A stretch of DNA of 64,000 bases from Candidatus Sabulitectum sp. Lineage in GTDB: Bacteria; Fermentibacterota; Fermentibacteria; Fermentibacterales; JCC-6. The notes beneath the pieces were generated by a model that made no database searches, had not been told where the DNA came from, and saw only the letters and a program-made list of their open reading frames with translations. Where the stretch lies: positions 1 to 64,000 of the forward strand of contig JAIOSV010000097.1 in the NCBI GenBank assembly GCA_021107435.1, given 5' to 3'. Each line of letters starts with the position of its first letter. Positions within the stretch are counted from its first letter, which is position 1. The position numbers and the translations under genes are program-made. Positions 27,993-36,414 of the stretch are shown here, piece after piece.

Positions 27993-28020
27993 TCAGAACC
28001 CCTTCATCTGATTTGGAAGT

Positions 28021-28049
28021 ATTATAACTCTATTCGGAATATGCTGCAA
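28021..28049 (-). promoter_or_regulatory. Promoter of the abiE operon
   Basis: On the minus strand, TTGCAG (28049-28044), a 17-base spacer and a perfect TATAAT (28026-28021). The implied transcript start gives a leader of about 20 bases before the GTG of abiEi. Confidence 0.7.
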
Positions 28050-28104
28050 TCCAACGCGTGTAACTATCGCACTATAGAAGTTTCATACATCACTTTACAA
28101 ATGC

Positions 28105-28653
28105 TCACAACAGCTTGCCTCTTATCTCATCCATTTGATCACGAATCGCTCTGTTTTCTATCAGACCTCCTGAAATGCCTCCACCTTTTTCATATGCTTC
28201 AGGAATGATCTTTACCGCTGTCACAATCTCCATTTCAAGATCCTGATAGTTTCTATGAAGTATATTGAGTGTAATCTGAGCACCTTCATTCCCTACAACA
28301 ATCAAAGCAATCTTTTTACCCTTGAACAGGTCAAAACCCTTTTCGTTTCGATTCCATATCGAAGGTAGTCTTTCTTGAAATGCATAGTACAAAGCCGGGG
28401 GTCTCGAATCATAAACTGGAGAAACAACCAGTATTCTCTCTGCTTTGGATATTCTTTGAAAGATTTCATGAAGATCATCCTGAACAGGACAGGGTTTATT
28501 GTGAAAGCACTGATACCTGCAGCGCTGACATGGAGAAATTCTGTAATCGGCAATATGAATTACTCTGTTTCCCCCGAGAATATAGCTGGCGAAATCAAGG
28601 CAATTACCTTTTCGCGCACTGAATACAAGCCCCTTTGTATCAGAATCATCCAT
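28105..28653 (-). CDS. NAD(P)H-dependent FMN reductase / flavodoxin-like protein with Cys motif
   Basis: From ATG 28653 (AAAGGA seven bases upstream) the protein has 182 residues and a flavodoxin-like fold: a phosphate-binding opening (VFSARKGNCLDFASYIL), ERILVVSPVYDSRPPALYYAF and KKIALIVVGNEGAQ. It has a cysteine cluster, CQRCRYQCFHNKPCPVQDD, as in iron-sulfur flavoproteins of the NADPH-dependent FMN reductase superfamily. A GTG at 28686 with AGGAG upstream is an alternative start. It could be an electron carrier of anaerobic metabolism; the partner is unknown. Confidence 0.75.
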   Translation of the reverse strand: MDDSDTKGLVFSARKGNCLDFASYILGGNRVIHIADYRISPCQRCRYQCFHNKPCPVQDDLHEIFQRISKAERILVVSPVYDSRPPALYYAFQERLPSIWNRNEKGFDLFKGKKIALIVVGNEGAQITLNILHRNYQDLEMEIVTAVKIIPEAYEKGGGISGGLIENRAIRDQMDEIRGKLL

Positions 28654-28707
28654 ACTCTGTCCTTTCGTCAAACTCAGATATTGCACTATAGCGTTCTCCT
28701 GATTTGT

Positions 28708-28868
28708 TTACCTTTCCCTTCCTTCGCGAATAATATCAACTATCTCCTGGGTAGTGATATCTGCCTTGACAGTTGGGACATCCAGAGGGGATAATGCCAG
28801 CTTTTGCGGGGCCTCGGAATATGTATAAACCTGCGTTCTAAATCGTTTCGACTTTAAAATTCCGTGCA
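28708..28868 (-). pseudogene. Possible antitoxin-like C-terminal remnant
   Basis: A short frame ending at the TAA at 28710-28708 reads in its last part VPTVKADITTQEIVDIIREG followed by RER, a composition like the C-termini of small antitoxins. Upstream it has neither a start codon with a ribosome-binding site nor a recognisable DNA-binding domain, so it may be a decayed gene. It could also be chance; the 53-codon length gives little certainty. Confidence 0.22.
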
Positions 28869-28910
28869 ACAGCCAGCAGGATGCAATAGTTTATGCTGTA
28901 CAGAGTACTA

Positions 28911-29438
28911 TTAGTTAGGTAAATTTATTTTACCGGCTCTGATTCTTCCCGTGAACACAAACAGCGTGAGAATCAGACCGCCCATTGTTCCAGCTGTGTA
29001 GCTGGCTGTGTGCATCCAGAGGGCTGATATGTATGCTGCATGGCCGCCTGCGGGAACCGCTGAAGCCAGAGGTTCATACAGAGCGAGAGTCCCGCTGCCA
29101 GTCAGGCGATATCCGAAAATACCGGCAGTGCCTGCGGCTGCTCCGGAAATTAGAAAAAGAAGGAGAAGAGGCTTTATCAGGGAACGGGCATTCCGTTTCG
29201 GCCATTTACCTGCCCTGGCTGCTGCCGCAAGGAGAATGCCCAGACTGAGACCCACCCACCAGTTGGGGTGAATTCCCCAGGCGATTCCCAGGAGGGTTGG
29301 CGAGGTGGAGTTGATTATCTCACGGTGACCGATTGTGAAATATTCAAGACTGATACGGACAGTTATCTGATTGTGTATAATGCCGTAGAGCACCGCAGCT
29401 GCAATGCAGAGAAGAATTATCGTTGTCGCTTGTTTCAT
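28911..29438 (-). CDS. Four- to five-TM membrane protein, unknown function
   Basis: The start is ATG 29438 with AAGGT upstream, giving 175 residues; an upstream in-frame ATG lies in the preceding gene. Hydrophobic segments are near 4-23, 53-75, 83-105 and 135-165. The stretch YGIIHNQITVRISLEYFTIG, then PTLLGIAWGIHPNWWVGL, recurs in an uncharacterised family of bacterial membrane proteins that I recognise only by this pattern. It is the last gene of the oxidative-stress operon. Confidence 0.72.
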   Translation of the reverse strand: MKQATTIILLCIAAAVLYGIIHNQITVRISLEYFTIGHREIINSTSPTLLGIAWGIHPNWWVGLSLGILLAAAARAGKWPKRNARSLIKPLLLLFLISGAAAGTAGIFGYRLTGSGTLALYEPLASAVPAGGHAAYISALWMHTASYTAGTMGGLILTLFVFTGRIRAGKINLPN

Positions 29439-29454
29439 TTTTACCTTCAAGTTT

Positions 29455-30255
29455 TCAGGAAAGCAGTTTCCTGAAGAGATCACATTCTGTCAACCGCTGA
29501 ATTCCATACCGGGTCAGAGCAAAATCATACTTCACCGGATCATCTGAAGATACCATTCTAAAACCATCGGTGATCTCTTTTGCTGTTTTACCATCTGCGA
29601 CTTTCCGTTTTGTAAAGCCCAGTTGTATCCCGACACGGTGCATGTGTACATCAACCGGCACAATAAGCTCAGATGCGGAAATCATATACCAGCCCCCGGG
29701 ATCAACATCATCATGCCTGACCATCCACCTCATGAACAGGTGAAGCCTTTTACATGCACTTCCCCTGGATGGTCTGGGAAGAAGATGTCCGGATGAACAA
29801 TTCAGTTTCTCCATACGGGTGACAACTTCAGCGGCAAAAGCATCAAGAGCCTCAATGTATGGCATTGTCTGCATGAGAGAGGCAAAATAGTTGCCGATAG
29901 GTCCGTATTCTTTTTGAAGAGATGAAATGGAAACAAGAAATGCAGTCATTTCCCGCCCTGCGGTAAATCTGTGCTTGAAGTTTTCAAGTCCTTCCTCGAT
30001 TGATGTGATCTCGCAGCTCGTGAGGAATTCAGACGGGGATGAGCCAAGGAGGTCCAGAACCGTGCCTGTACTTTTCAGAATCAAATTGACACGACCGTAT
30101 GCAAGACCGGAAGCAACCAGACCCGCTATCTCTCTGTCCTCAATATTTGCATATCGGTAAAGAAACTCAAGCGGGTCGGGATGTACGAATTCACGTTTGT
30201 TGTAGCGTGTGTATATCTCCTCCAGTTGATCTCGCAACACGGAGGATTCATTCAT
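29455..30255 (-). CDS. TIGR02757-family protein (DUF2400)
   Basis: The 266-residue protein matches the TIGR02757/DUF2400 family: YNKREFVHPDPLEFLYRY, IAGLVASGLAYGRVNLIL, KRLHLFMRWMVRHDDVDPGG and VDVHMHRVGIQLGFTKRK. The C-terminal half reads like a helix-hairpin-helix DNA-glycosylase fold, but no activity is established for the family. It sits six bases downstream of the regulator-like gene in the operon. Confidence 0.85.
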   Translation of the reverse strand: MNESSVLRDQLEEIYTRYNKREFVHPDPLEFLYRYANIEDREIAGLVASGLAYGRVNLILKSTGTVLDLLGSSPSEFLTSCEITSIEEGLENFKHRFTAGREMTAFLVSISSLQKEYGPIGNYFASLMQTMPYIEALDAFAAEVVTRMEKLNCSSGHLLPRPSRGSACKRLHLFMRWMVRHDDVDPGGWYMISASELIVPVDVHMHRVGIQLGFTKRKVADGKTAKEITDGFRMVSSDDPVKYDFALTRYGIQRLTECDLFRKLLS

Positions 30256-30261
30256 AAAGCA

Positions 30262-30522
30262 CTACTCGTCCAGCTCAAGTTCCATTTTCTGAGCTGAAAC
30301 ACCGGGAATGACATTGAGCTTTCTTTCGAGTTCACTTAGTTTGTCCCTGTCTCCTGCAAGATCCAGAAACAAAAGGCCATTCTCCGTGCAATTTTCCTGC
30401 ACACCCTCGTGAATGCCCAGCCGGGTTTTGATCATACATCCCCAGCCGGTAAGAACAGCCTGCACCTTTGCGGCGGCATCATTCCTGTGGCTGATTAGAA
30501 CAACCATTACTGTTTTTTTCAT
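30262..30522 (-). CDS. TM1266-like iron-only hydrogenase system regulator
   Basis: This 86-residue protein has a ferredoxin/ACT-like alternation: VMVVLISHRNDAAAKVQAVL, a GIHEGV turn, LLFLDLAGDRDKLSELERKL and IPGVSAQKMELE. That layout matches the TM1266-type small regulators linked to iron-only hydrogenase systems. No hydrogenase gene is in the window. The assignment is by pattern only. Confidence 0.6.
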   Translation of the reverse strand: MKKTVMVVLISHRNDAAAKVQAVLTGWGCMIKTRLGIHEGVQENCTENGLLFLDLAGDRDKLSELERKLNVIPGVSAQKMELELDE

Positions 30523-30543
30523 AAAATTCCTCCAGGAATCGGG

Positions 30544-31260
30544 TCACTGTTCTGAAAACTGATCTTTACCTACTCCGCATACCGGGCATACCCAGTCTTC
30601 AGGAATATCTTTGAAAGCTGTACCGGCAGCGATACCGCTGTCAGGATCTCCAGCTTCAGGATCGTACACATAGCCGCAAACATCGCATACATACTTTTTC
30701 ATGGTGCTTACCTCCATGGATTTCTCTAGAGTCTCTTTTGCGGCAACAGCCGCTTTAAAAGAAGGTGCTGTCGGCGGTGTTTTCCCACAGAGAGCCTCTC
30801 TGTAGTAAGTGTAAGTCATCGGCACTCCATCACCGATCAGAGAGCAGTCGGTGAGCTCCCCGATGAAGAGGGTGTGAGTATCAACTTCCACCGAGCTTTC
30901 CACCTTCAGCTCAAGACAGGCAACAATGTTCTTCTTCGGGCACGGACAACCTGCGGGTGTTGTGAAATACTCCACGGTCTCAAACTTGTTGATGTCTCTG
31001 CCACTCTTGAAGCCGAAGTGCCCGATGAAAGGCAGATCAGCATCCTGACTGAGAACACCGATTGCCAGATAACCTGAATCCTTGATAAACTCGTTGGTAA
31101 GCTCATCCCGGTTGATGGCAATTGCGATTCTTACAGGGTTTGCGGTTACCTGAAAAACCGCGTTGGCGATCTGAGCATTTATCCTGTTTCCGGATTTTGA
31201 ACCAATGGTGTAAAGTCCGTAACTGAGTGTGAAAAGAGGAGTGATGTCCATTTCTTTCAT
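30544..31260 (-). CDS. hrb: Flavin reductase-rubredoxin fusion, high-molecular-weight rubredoxin
   Basis: From ATG 31260 the protein has 238 residues. Residues 1-160 form a flavin reductase-like FMN domain ([20 protein letters not shown], then [20 protein letters not shown]). A short linker leads to a C-terminal rubredoxin ([20 protein letters not shown], then [13 protein letters not shown]) with all four iron cysteines. In Moorella the same fusion (Hrb) passes NADH electrons to the flavodiiron protein FprA. Here fprA is directly upstream with overlapping stop and start (TAATG), which strongly supports that role. Confidence 0.92.
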   Translation of the reverse strand: MKEMDITPLFTLSYGLYTIGSKSGNRINAQIANAVFQVTANPVRIAIAINRDELTNEFIKDSGYLAIGVLSQDADLPFIGHFGFKSGRDINKFETVEYFTTPAGCPCPKKNIVACLELKVESSVEVDTHTLFIGELTDCSLIGDGVPMTYTYYREALCGKTPPTAPSFKAAVAAKETLEKSMEVSTMKKYVCDVCGYVYDPEAGDPDSGIAAGTAFKDIPEDWVCPVCGVGKDQFSEQ

Positions 31261-32465
31261 TAGCTGCATTTCTCCTTCAGTTCTCTTCCAACTGTCGCGC
31301 CGAGTTCCCTGGCTTTTGCAAGATCGTCATCATCGGGAACGTAGTTCACATTCAGTGTCGGGGCTGCCAGCGGTATCTTCATGTCATCAAGGTACTGCTC
31401 AACATGCTTGACTGCTTCCCCGCTCCACCCGTAGGAACCGAAAACTCCTCCTATGAGATTCTTCGGTTTGAGCCCCTTGAGGTAAGTCAGCACATCCGCG
31501 ACCCGGGGAAACATCTGGCCATTAATGGTGGGGCTGCCGACTATAAGAGCGCCGGAATCAAGAACTGCCGTGGCAACATCACTTCTGTGACTGGAATCCA
31601 GCGGCATTACTTTTACTGATATCCCCTGGGAATTCAAACCGTCGCAGATTGCGTCCGCCAGATAACCGGTGCTTTTCCACATGGTATCATAGACTACCAC
31701 TGCTTTCAAAGAGTACTTCTGGAGTGCCCAGTTTTCCCAGCGCTGAAGAATTCCACCGATGTCGCTTCTCCAGATGGGACCGTGGTCGGGGCAGAGAAGC
31801 TGGATATCCAGGTCAAGTTGAGCGAGCTTCTTCATCAATCCTGTAACCATGGGCGAGAAGGGAAGAAGAATGTTGGCAAAGTACTTCTCTGCTTCCTCAA
31901 GGAGTACCTGAGATGGAAGCTGGTCATCGTATCTTTCCGTGGAAGCCAGATGCATGCCGAACCCGTCCTGGGAAAACATTATTTTCTCCGTGTCGAGATA
32001 GGAAACCATGCTGTCCGGCCAGTGAAGCATTCTGGTTTCAACAAAGGTTACCGATGACTCTCCAAGAGAAATCGTTTCCCCGTTTTTTACTGCGGTAATA
32101 ACATCATCGTCGAAATAGAAATGTCTGCCGATAGCTTTCCTGCCCATTGAAGACGCGTAGACCTTTTCCGGTTTTACCAGATCAATTATCTCGGGAAGAC
32201 ATCCGGTGTGATCCATCTCTGAATGGTTGCTGATGATAAAGTCTATTCTCTCCGGTGGAATAACCGAAGCTATTCTGGCCAGCATTTCTTTCATAAAGGG
32301 CTTTTTTACGGTATCAACCAGTGTAACTTTTTCATCAATTATCAGAAAGGCATTGTAGGTACTGCCCCGACTGGTGAGGTATCCGTGAAAATCACGGACA
32401 CCCCAGTCAACAGCACCGACCCAATAGACCTTGTCAGTTATTTTTTCAGCTGTGAACGGGCCCAT
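31260..32465 (-). CDS. fprA: A-type flavodiiron protein (O2/NO reductase)
   Basis: The 401-residue protein has an N-terminal beta-lactamase-like diiron domain and a C-terminal flavodoxin domain ([29 protein letters not shown]). Diiron ligands are in NHSEMDHTG, the His of MLHWPDSM, the Asp in FSQDGFG and the His in CPDHGPIW. It reduces oxygen to water or NO to nitrous oxide in the cytoplasm of anaerobes, with electrons from the adjacent Hrb. It lies 14 bases downstream of the ferritin gene. Confidence 0.96.
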   Translation of the reverse strand: MGPFTAEKITDKVYWVGAVDWGVRDFHGYLTSRGSTYNAFLIIDEKVTLVDTVKKPFMKEMLARIASVIPPERIDFIISNHSEMDHTGCLPEIIDLVKPEKVYASSMGRKAIGRHFYFDDDVITAVKNGETISLGESSVTFVETRMLHWPDSMVSYLDTEKIMFSQDGFGMHLASTERYDDQLPSQVLLEEAEKYFANILLPFSPMVTGLMKKLAQLDLDIQLLCPDHGPIWRSDIGGILQRWENWALQKYSLKAVVVYDTMWKSTGYLADAICDGLNSQGISVKVMPLDSSHRSDVATAVLDSGALIVGSPTINGQMFPRVADVLTYLKGLKPKNLIGGVFGSYGWSGEAVKHVEQYLDDMKIPLAAPTLNVNYVPDDDDLAKARELGATVGRELKEKCS

Positions 32466-32479
32466 TGCGTCTCCCTGTT

Positions 32480-32989
32480 CTATTCTGCGGCAGGAGGGAT
32501 GAATACCCTCGAACCAAGCTCTCTGTCTATCATCAGAAGTCCGCCTCCGGCACCTCCGGCCAGCTTGAACATCCTGATTACTTCGCTCACTGAAGCCTCC
32601 TCTTCAACCTGTTCAGCAACAAACCACTGCAGGAAGTTGTCGGACATGAAGTCTTTCTCTTCCCTGGCAAGGCTTACAATATCATTGATGGAAGCGGATA
32701 TGAACCTCTCGTGTACAAGGGCACCACTGAAGGCGTCAAGAGGGGTTTCCCATGAGAAAACCGGCTTCTTCAGCGCTTCGAGAATAACCCTTCCACCCCG
32801 TTCATTCACATAACTCATGAACTTGTCCGCGTGTGTGAGTTCTTCCAGAGCCTGTGTTTTCATCCATGATGCCGCTCCGGAAAGATCTTCAACCTCAAAA
32901 TACATGGACATTGCCGTGTATAGGTAAGAGGAGTAAATCTCCTTGTTGATCTGACTGTTCAGAGCTTTCTGCATATTTTCAGAGAGCAT
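32480..32989 (-). CDS. ftnA: Ferritin
   Basis: From ATG 32989 (GGAAGGG upstream) the product has 169 residues. Ferroxidase residues are visible in INKEIYSSYLYTAMSMYFE, in QALEELTHADKFMSYV (E-x2-H), and in QWFVAEQVEEEASVSEV. The protein stores iron as a ferric core and removes ferrous iron that would feed hydroxyl radical formation. It is four bases downstream of the superoxide reductase gene; a longer frame that starts inside that gene is rejected. Confidence 0.94.
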   Translation of the reverse strand: MLSENMQKALNSQINKEIYSSYLYTAMSMYFEVEDLSGAASWMKTQALEELTHADKFMSYVNERGGRVILEALKKPVFSWETPLDAFSGALVHERFISASINDIVSLAREEKDFMSDNFLQWFVAEQVEEEASVSEVIRMFKLAGGAGGGLLMIDRELGSRVFIPPAAE

Positions 32990-32993
32990 TTTT

Positions 32994-33368
32994 CTATCCC
33001 TTCCAGAGGCTGTGCACTGAGCAGTATTCTCTGGCGCTGACATTCCCGGCATCAATTGCGAAAACAGCCTCGGCAGCATCACCGGGATTGAGATATTTCC
33101 TGTAAACCACACTGTCGGCAACAAGCTCAATCCATTCTATGTAATGAGCATCGGCCATGGGATGAGGAACGGAGCCCACCTTAACTTTATAGCCACCGGC
33201 GATTTTTTCAATTACCGGAACATGTTTCTCTGTGGTGGAATCTGCGGTCTTTTCGTCAAGAAGTTCCATATCAACATTACAACACACTAGCTGTCCGGGG
33301 CCGCCATGAAGAACCTCTACGATGTTTCCGCACCTCTCGCACCTGTATACCTGCATTCTTTCAGCCAT
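32994..33368 (-). CDS. dfx: Desulfoferrodoxin, class I superoxide reductase
   Basis: The 124-residue protein reduces superoxide to peroxide without releasing oxygen. The N-terminal desulforedoxin-like iron centre is CERCG...VCCN (C-x2-C and CC). The catalytic iron site has His residues in [14 protein letters not shown] and AHYIEWIEL, with the Cys and His in CSVHSLW. Peroxide made here would be removed by the rubrerythrin encoded 24 bases upstream. Confidence 0.95.
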   Translation of the reverse strand: MAERMQVYRCERCGNIVEVLHGGPGQLVCCNVDMELLDEKTADSTTEKHVPVIEKIAGGYKVKVGSVPHPMADAHYIEWIELVADSVVYRKYLNPGDAAEAVFAIDAGNVSAREYCSVHSLWKG

Positions 33369-33392
33369 TGTATTTCTCCCTTTAATCTGGTG

Positions 33393-33965
33393 TTACCAGT
33401 TCTCGCTTGCCAGCATGAAGTGTGCCTGGGGATGATCGCAGGCGGGACACCTGGTCGGGGCAACTGTTCCCGCATGGACATAGCCACAGTTCTGGCAGAA
33501 CCAGAGAACAGGTTCTTCCTTCTTGAACACTGTCCCGTTGTCAATATTTGCGAGGAGGCCCAGGAATCTCTTCTCGTGCTGCTTCTCCGCCACGGCAATA
33601 TTCCTGAAAATTGCCGCTATGACAGGAAGACCTTCTTTCACGGCAATATCCGCAAATTCCGGATACATCTCAGTATGCTCGTGATTCTCGCCTGCAGCAG
33701 ATGCTTTAAGATTCTCAGCGGTGGTACCTATAATGCCAGCGGGGAACCCTGCAGTAATCTCCAGTTCACCACCCTCAAAAAGCTTGAACAGCCTCTTTGC
33801 GTGCTCTTTTTCCTGATTTGCTGTTTCGTTGAATACATTGAAGATCTGTACATAACCTTCTTTTTTTGCCTGTGAAGCGAAATAATTGTAACGATTCCTG
33901 GCCTGTGATTCCCCGGCAAAAGCCATGAGAATGTTTCTCTCTGTCTGTGTATCTTTGATCTTCAT
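33393..33965 (-). CDS. rbr: Rubrerythrin
   Basis: The 190-residue protein is a peroxidase with an N-terminal diiron four-helix domain (MAFAGESQARNRYNYFASQA, NQEKEHAKRLF, EKQHEKRFLGLL) and a C-terminal rubredoxin domain (WFCQNCGYVHAGTVAPTRCP, with ACD). It reduces hydrogen peroxide in the cytoplasm of anaerobes. Its start overlaps the PerR gene stop by four bases, so regulator and enzyme are co-translated. Confidence 0.96.
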   Translation of the reverse strand: MKIKDTQTERNILMAFAGESQARNRYNYFASQAKKEGYVQIFNVFNETANQEKEHAKRLFKLFEGGELEITAGFPAGIIGTTAENLKASAAGENHEHTEMYPEFADIAVKEGLPVIAAIFRNIAVAEKQHEKRFLGLLANIDNGTVFKKEEPVLWFCQNCGYVHAGTVAPTRCPACDHPQAHFMLASENW

Positions 33966-34381
33966 TTCTGTTCTCCTTTAGTATCCGTTTCTACTTGACA
34001 ATCTCTGCATGTACCTGTGAATGTAACACAAACCCCATCAACGGTGAAGCCCGATGCGTCTGAAGGTAGAATACCACTGAAATCAACAGCCGGTACATTC
34101 ATATCCCGAACCTTTCCACAGACGCGACACTGAATGTGGCAGTGATTGTTGATAACATGATCGTAGTGTATCTCAGAACCGGGACCGCTGATGGGAATAA
34201 GCTCTTTTTCCTTAACAAGAATTCCAAGATTGCGATAAACAGTACTGAAACTGATGCTGACAATTTCTTCTTTTGCTTTAAAGAAAATATCCTCTGCTGT
34301 GGGATGATTTGATAGCCGTTTTGTGGCATCCAGTACCGCCATCTTCTGCTTTGATCCTCTTCTTGTCGGCTTTGTTTCCAT
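33962..34381 (-). CDS. perR: PerR-type Fur-family peroxide regulator
   Basis: From ATG 34381 (AAGGA five bases upstream) the protein has 139 residues. It has the Fur winged helix (HPTAEDIFFKAKEEIVSISF, STVYRNLGILVKE) and dimer domain with the regulatory-metal histidines in HYDHVINNHCH and two CxxC zinc pairs (CRVCG, CRDC). Position as first gene of a peroxide and oxygen defence operon supports PerR over Fur or Zur. A near-perfect 23-base palindrome overlaps its own -10 box, implying autoregulation. Confidence 0.92.
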   Translation of the reverse strand: METKPTRRGSKQKMAVLDATKRLSNHPTAEDIFFKAKEEIVSISFSTVYRNLGILVKEKELIPISGPGSEIHYDHVINNHCHIQCRVCGKVRDMNVPAVDFSGILPSDASGFTVDGVCVTFTGTCRDCQVETDTKGEQK

Positions 34382-34395
34382 GTCCATCCTTATTC

Positions 34396-34441
34396 ATAAT
34401 AGGAACTATTCCTAATATAAAATATTTATTTCGGCTGTCAA
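34396..34441 (-). promoter_or_regulatory. Promoter and Per-box of the peroxide-defence operon
   Basis: On the minus strand: TTGACA (34441-34436), a 16-base spacer and TATATT (34419-34414). Overlapping the -10 box, 34396-34418 is a palindrome with core TAGGAA-CTA-TTCCTA and outer complementary pairs, mismatched only at the centre-flanking pair and one outer pair. The placement fits a PerR repressor site. Confidence 0.82.
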
Positions 34442-34517
34442 CCCGCAGAGGAGAGAGCAGCAAATACCGTCTGAAATCAGAATCTGCAACGTGTCTCAAA
34501 CCTACTCTGATAAACCA

Positions 34518-34546
34518 TTGACAAAGATTTTATTATGACTTATTCT
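34518..34546 (+). promoter_or_regulatory. Sigma70-type promoter of the secreted-protein gene at 34600
   Basis: TTGACA at 34518-34523, 17-base spacer, TATTCT at 34541-34546. The gene starts 53 bases downstream of the -10 box. Confidence 0.65.
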
Positions 34547-34557
34547 ATTGCAGGGTA

Positions 34558-34571
34558 CTATTATATAATAG
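34558..34571. promoter_or_regulatory. Perfect 14-base palindrome downstream of the promoter
   Basis: CTATTATATAATAG is a perfect palindrome located just after the predicted transcription start and 29 bases before the ATG at 34600. It is flanked by GGTA on the left and GGTG on the right. The position suits a repressor site; the regulator is unknown. Confidence 0.4.
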
Positions 34572-34599
34572 GGTGCGAAAATATCATTGGAGGTCTTTC

Positions 34600-35415
34600 A
34601 TGAGAATTTCTTTGCTTTTAATGGTTATCCTGTTTTCGGTACTGCATGCTCAGTGGATGGAGCAGACCGACTGGTCCGGAGGGCCAGGAGTAGAAGGTCC
34701 CGTTTACTGGACTAACTATTTCTGGAATTCCGATGGAATAGACTGGTCTTCAACCCCCGGCCAGATAACACTGACACCCATCGACTATACTGCTTTTCCA
34801 GCCAACAGTGATGACTACTGCTCCGGTGTCCTCACATCCAGTTTAACCGAAATTCAAGCTGGAACCGACTACGGAATTGCGTGGGGCGATATCTCGTGGA
34901 CATGCAGCGAACCGGACACCACCGATATCTACTTCCAGCTCAGAACGGGAAACACACCGGAAACAATGGGACCATGGGGAGATCCCATATATGATTCCGG
35001 TACCTACCTCGGCACTCTGCTTCCCGACGACATCTGGTTCATTCAGTACAGAGTATTTCTGGAAACAAATGATCCCGGAATCCTGCCTGTACTCTACGAT
35101 CTTGTCATTGAGGGATGGTACCCCGGAAGTGTAGAGGACCAGGACTCACACCCATTTCCACTGACAGGATTCAATATTGAATCGAACCCCGCTTCGAATC
35201 GGTTGTACGGTTATTTCATACTAACTGAGCCCGGCAATGTTCGACTGACCATATATGACAATGCAGGCAGGTGTGTGGAAAAAGCAGTCAGCGAAACTTT
35301 TGCTGCAGGAAAGCATACATTCGAGCAGGATATTTCTGCATCCGGGGTTTACTCTCTGGTTCTGGAAACCCCTGGAGTAATCGAAACAAGAAGATTCACA
35401 ATACTCCTGCGTTAA
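34600..35415 (+). CDS. Secreted protein with type IX-like C-terminal sorting domain
   Basis: The start is ATG 34600 behind GGAGG. The 271-residue protein has a signal peptide (MRISLLLMVILFSVLHA), a beta-sandwich middle with many Trp and Asp residues, and a C-terminal ~75-residue domain (FNIESNPASNRLYGYF, GNVRLTIYDNAGRCVEKAV, ISASGVYSLVLETPG, RRFTILL) like the Por secretion-system sorting tail. It should be exported across both membranes and attached to the surface. The middle has no catalytic motif I recognise. Confidence 0.85.
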   Translation: MRISLLLMVILFSVLHAQWMEQTDWSGGPGVEGPVYWTNYFWNSDGIDWSSTPGQITLTPIDYTAFPANSDDYCSGVLTSSLTEIQAGTDYGIAWGDISWTCSEPDTTDIYFQLRTGNTPETMGPWGDPIYDSGTYLGTLLPDDIWFIQYRVFLETNDPGILPVLYDLVIEGWYPGSVEDQDSHPFPLTGFNIESNPASNRLYGYFILTEPGNVRLTIYDNAGRCVEKAVSETFAAGKHTFEQDISASGVYSLVLETPGVIETRRFTILLR

Positions 35416-35544
35416 AATGGCACTTACAATTGCAGTACCGGCAGAAGACAAAGATTTGAAACGAAAAGACGAATTATCTCTCTTTTCAGAGAAGGTCATT
35501 TTTCGGTTTCTGCTGCTTCCTGTTTACCTGTAAAGGTTCATGAG

Positions 35545-36357
35545 TTGACCGGACTGGAAACTGAAACGGTTTTCAATCATATTGCGCTCATGGAAAAAAT
35601 AGACCTCGTCAGGAAAGACATCAGTGAAATCGCCTCTCACCTGGCTCGTATGGGCTGGTCCGAAGCAAACGCCGGAAACATTTCTGTTCTTATGCCAAGG
35701 GGAACAGAGTTTGAAATTGGGGAGAACCCGAACTCATACCACTTCCCTGAACCTGTAAGATCGCTGGCTGGAAGAACTCTTCTAATCACTGCGACGGGCA
35801 GCCGGTTCAGAAGAATTAAAAGGGATACTGAAACACAGATAGTACCGGTTACCGTTACTGAATTCGGTACTGCCGCTCTCTGGCCCTCCCATTTCCCAAG
35901 CCCTACAAGCGAGATAGGAACTCATATTCAGGTTCATTCTTTAACTCCGGATATCGGATGGGAAACATCAGCCATTGTACACACTCACTCCACAAAAATG
36001 CTTACCCTGTCTTCAAGCGATATGCCTGGTGAAATGCTCCAAGATGCTGTAGAAAGAGCCCATCCGGAGATATCTATCCTTATGAGAAAGGGGCTTGCAT
36101 TCCTGGACTTCACACCTCCTGGAACCTGGGAACTGGGCAAAAAAACCAGAGATGAATTTAAACAGGCAAATGCAGTGATCTGGAGAAAACACGGGATTCT
36201 AGGCTTTGCCGAAGACATAGAAATGGCTTGCGACTACGTAGAAATGACTGAAAAAGCTGCTGAAATCCTTCTTCTGGAAAAAAGCGCCTTCGGTAATTTT
36301 CTGGGGTTAAAGGACAAAGAACTTGAGAATCTCCGGGAGGAGCTGGGACTGGATTGA
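35545..36357 (+). CDS. Class II aldolase, rhamnulose-1-phosphate aldolase-like
   Basis: The 270-residue protein resembles the class II aldolase/adducin family, closest by eye to rhamnulose-1-phosphate aldolase: GWSEANAGNISVLMP, LLITATGSRFRRI, the zinc-binding VHTHSTKMLTLSS and a third ligand in WRKHGILGFAEDIEMACDY. These enzymes cleave a sugar phosphate to DHAP and an aldehyde. No rhamnose genes are adjacent, so the substrate is uncertain. The start is TTG 35545 with AAAGG eight bases upstream; ATG 35590 is an alternative. Confidence 0.78.
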   Translation: MTGLETETVFNHIALMEKIDLVRKDISEIASHLARMGWSEANAGNISVLMPRGTEFEIGENPNSYHFPEPVRSLAGRTLLITATGSRFRRIKRDTETQIVPVTVTEFGTAALWPSHFPSPTSEIGTHIQVHSLTPDIGWETSAIVHTHSTKMLTLSSSDMPGEMLQDAVERAHPEISILMRKGLAFLDFTPPGTWELGKKTRDEFKQANAVIWRKHGILGFAEDIEMACDYVEMTEKAAEILLLEKSAFGNFLGLKDKELENLREELGLD

Positions 36358-36414
36358 CGCAGAAACATACAGATTGGATTGTTAGCATTGTTAGATAACC
36401 TGGAGGGGTATGGA

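Noticed and set aside
36379-36414. Upstream extension of the lipoprotein gene at 36415
   Set aside because: The ribosome-binding site GGAGGGG and the lipoprotein signal peptide define the start at 36415; the extra 12 codons overlap the spacer.
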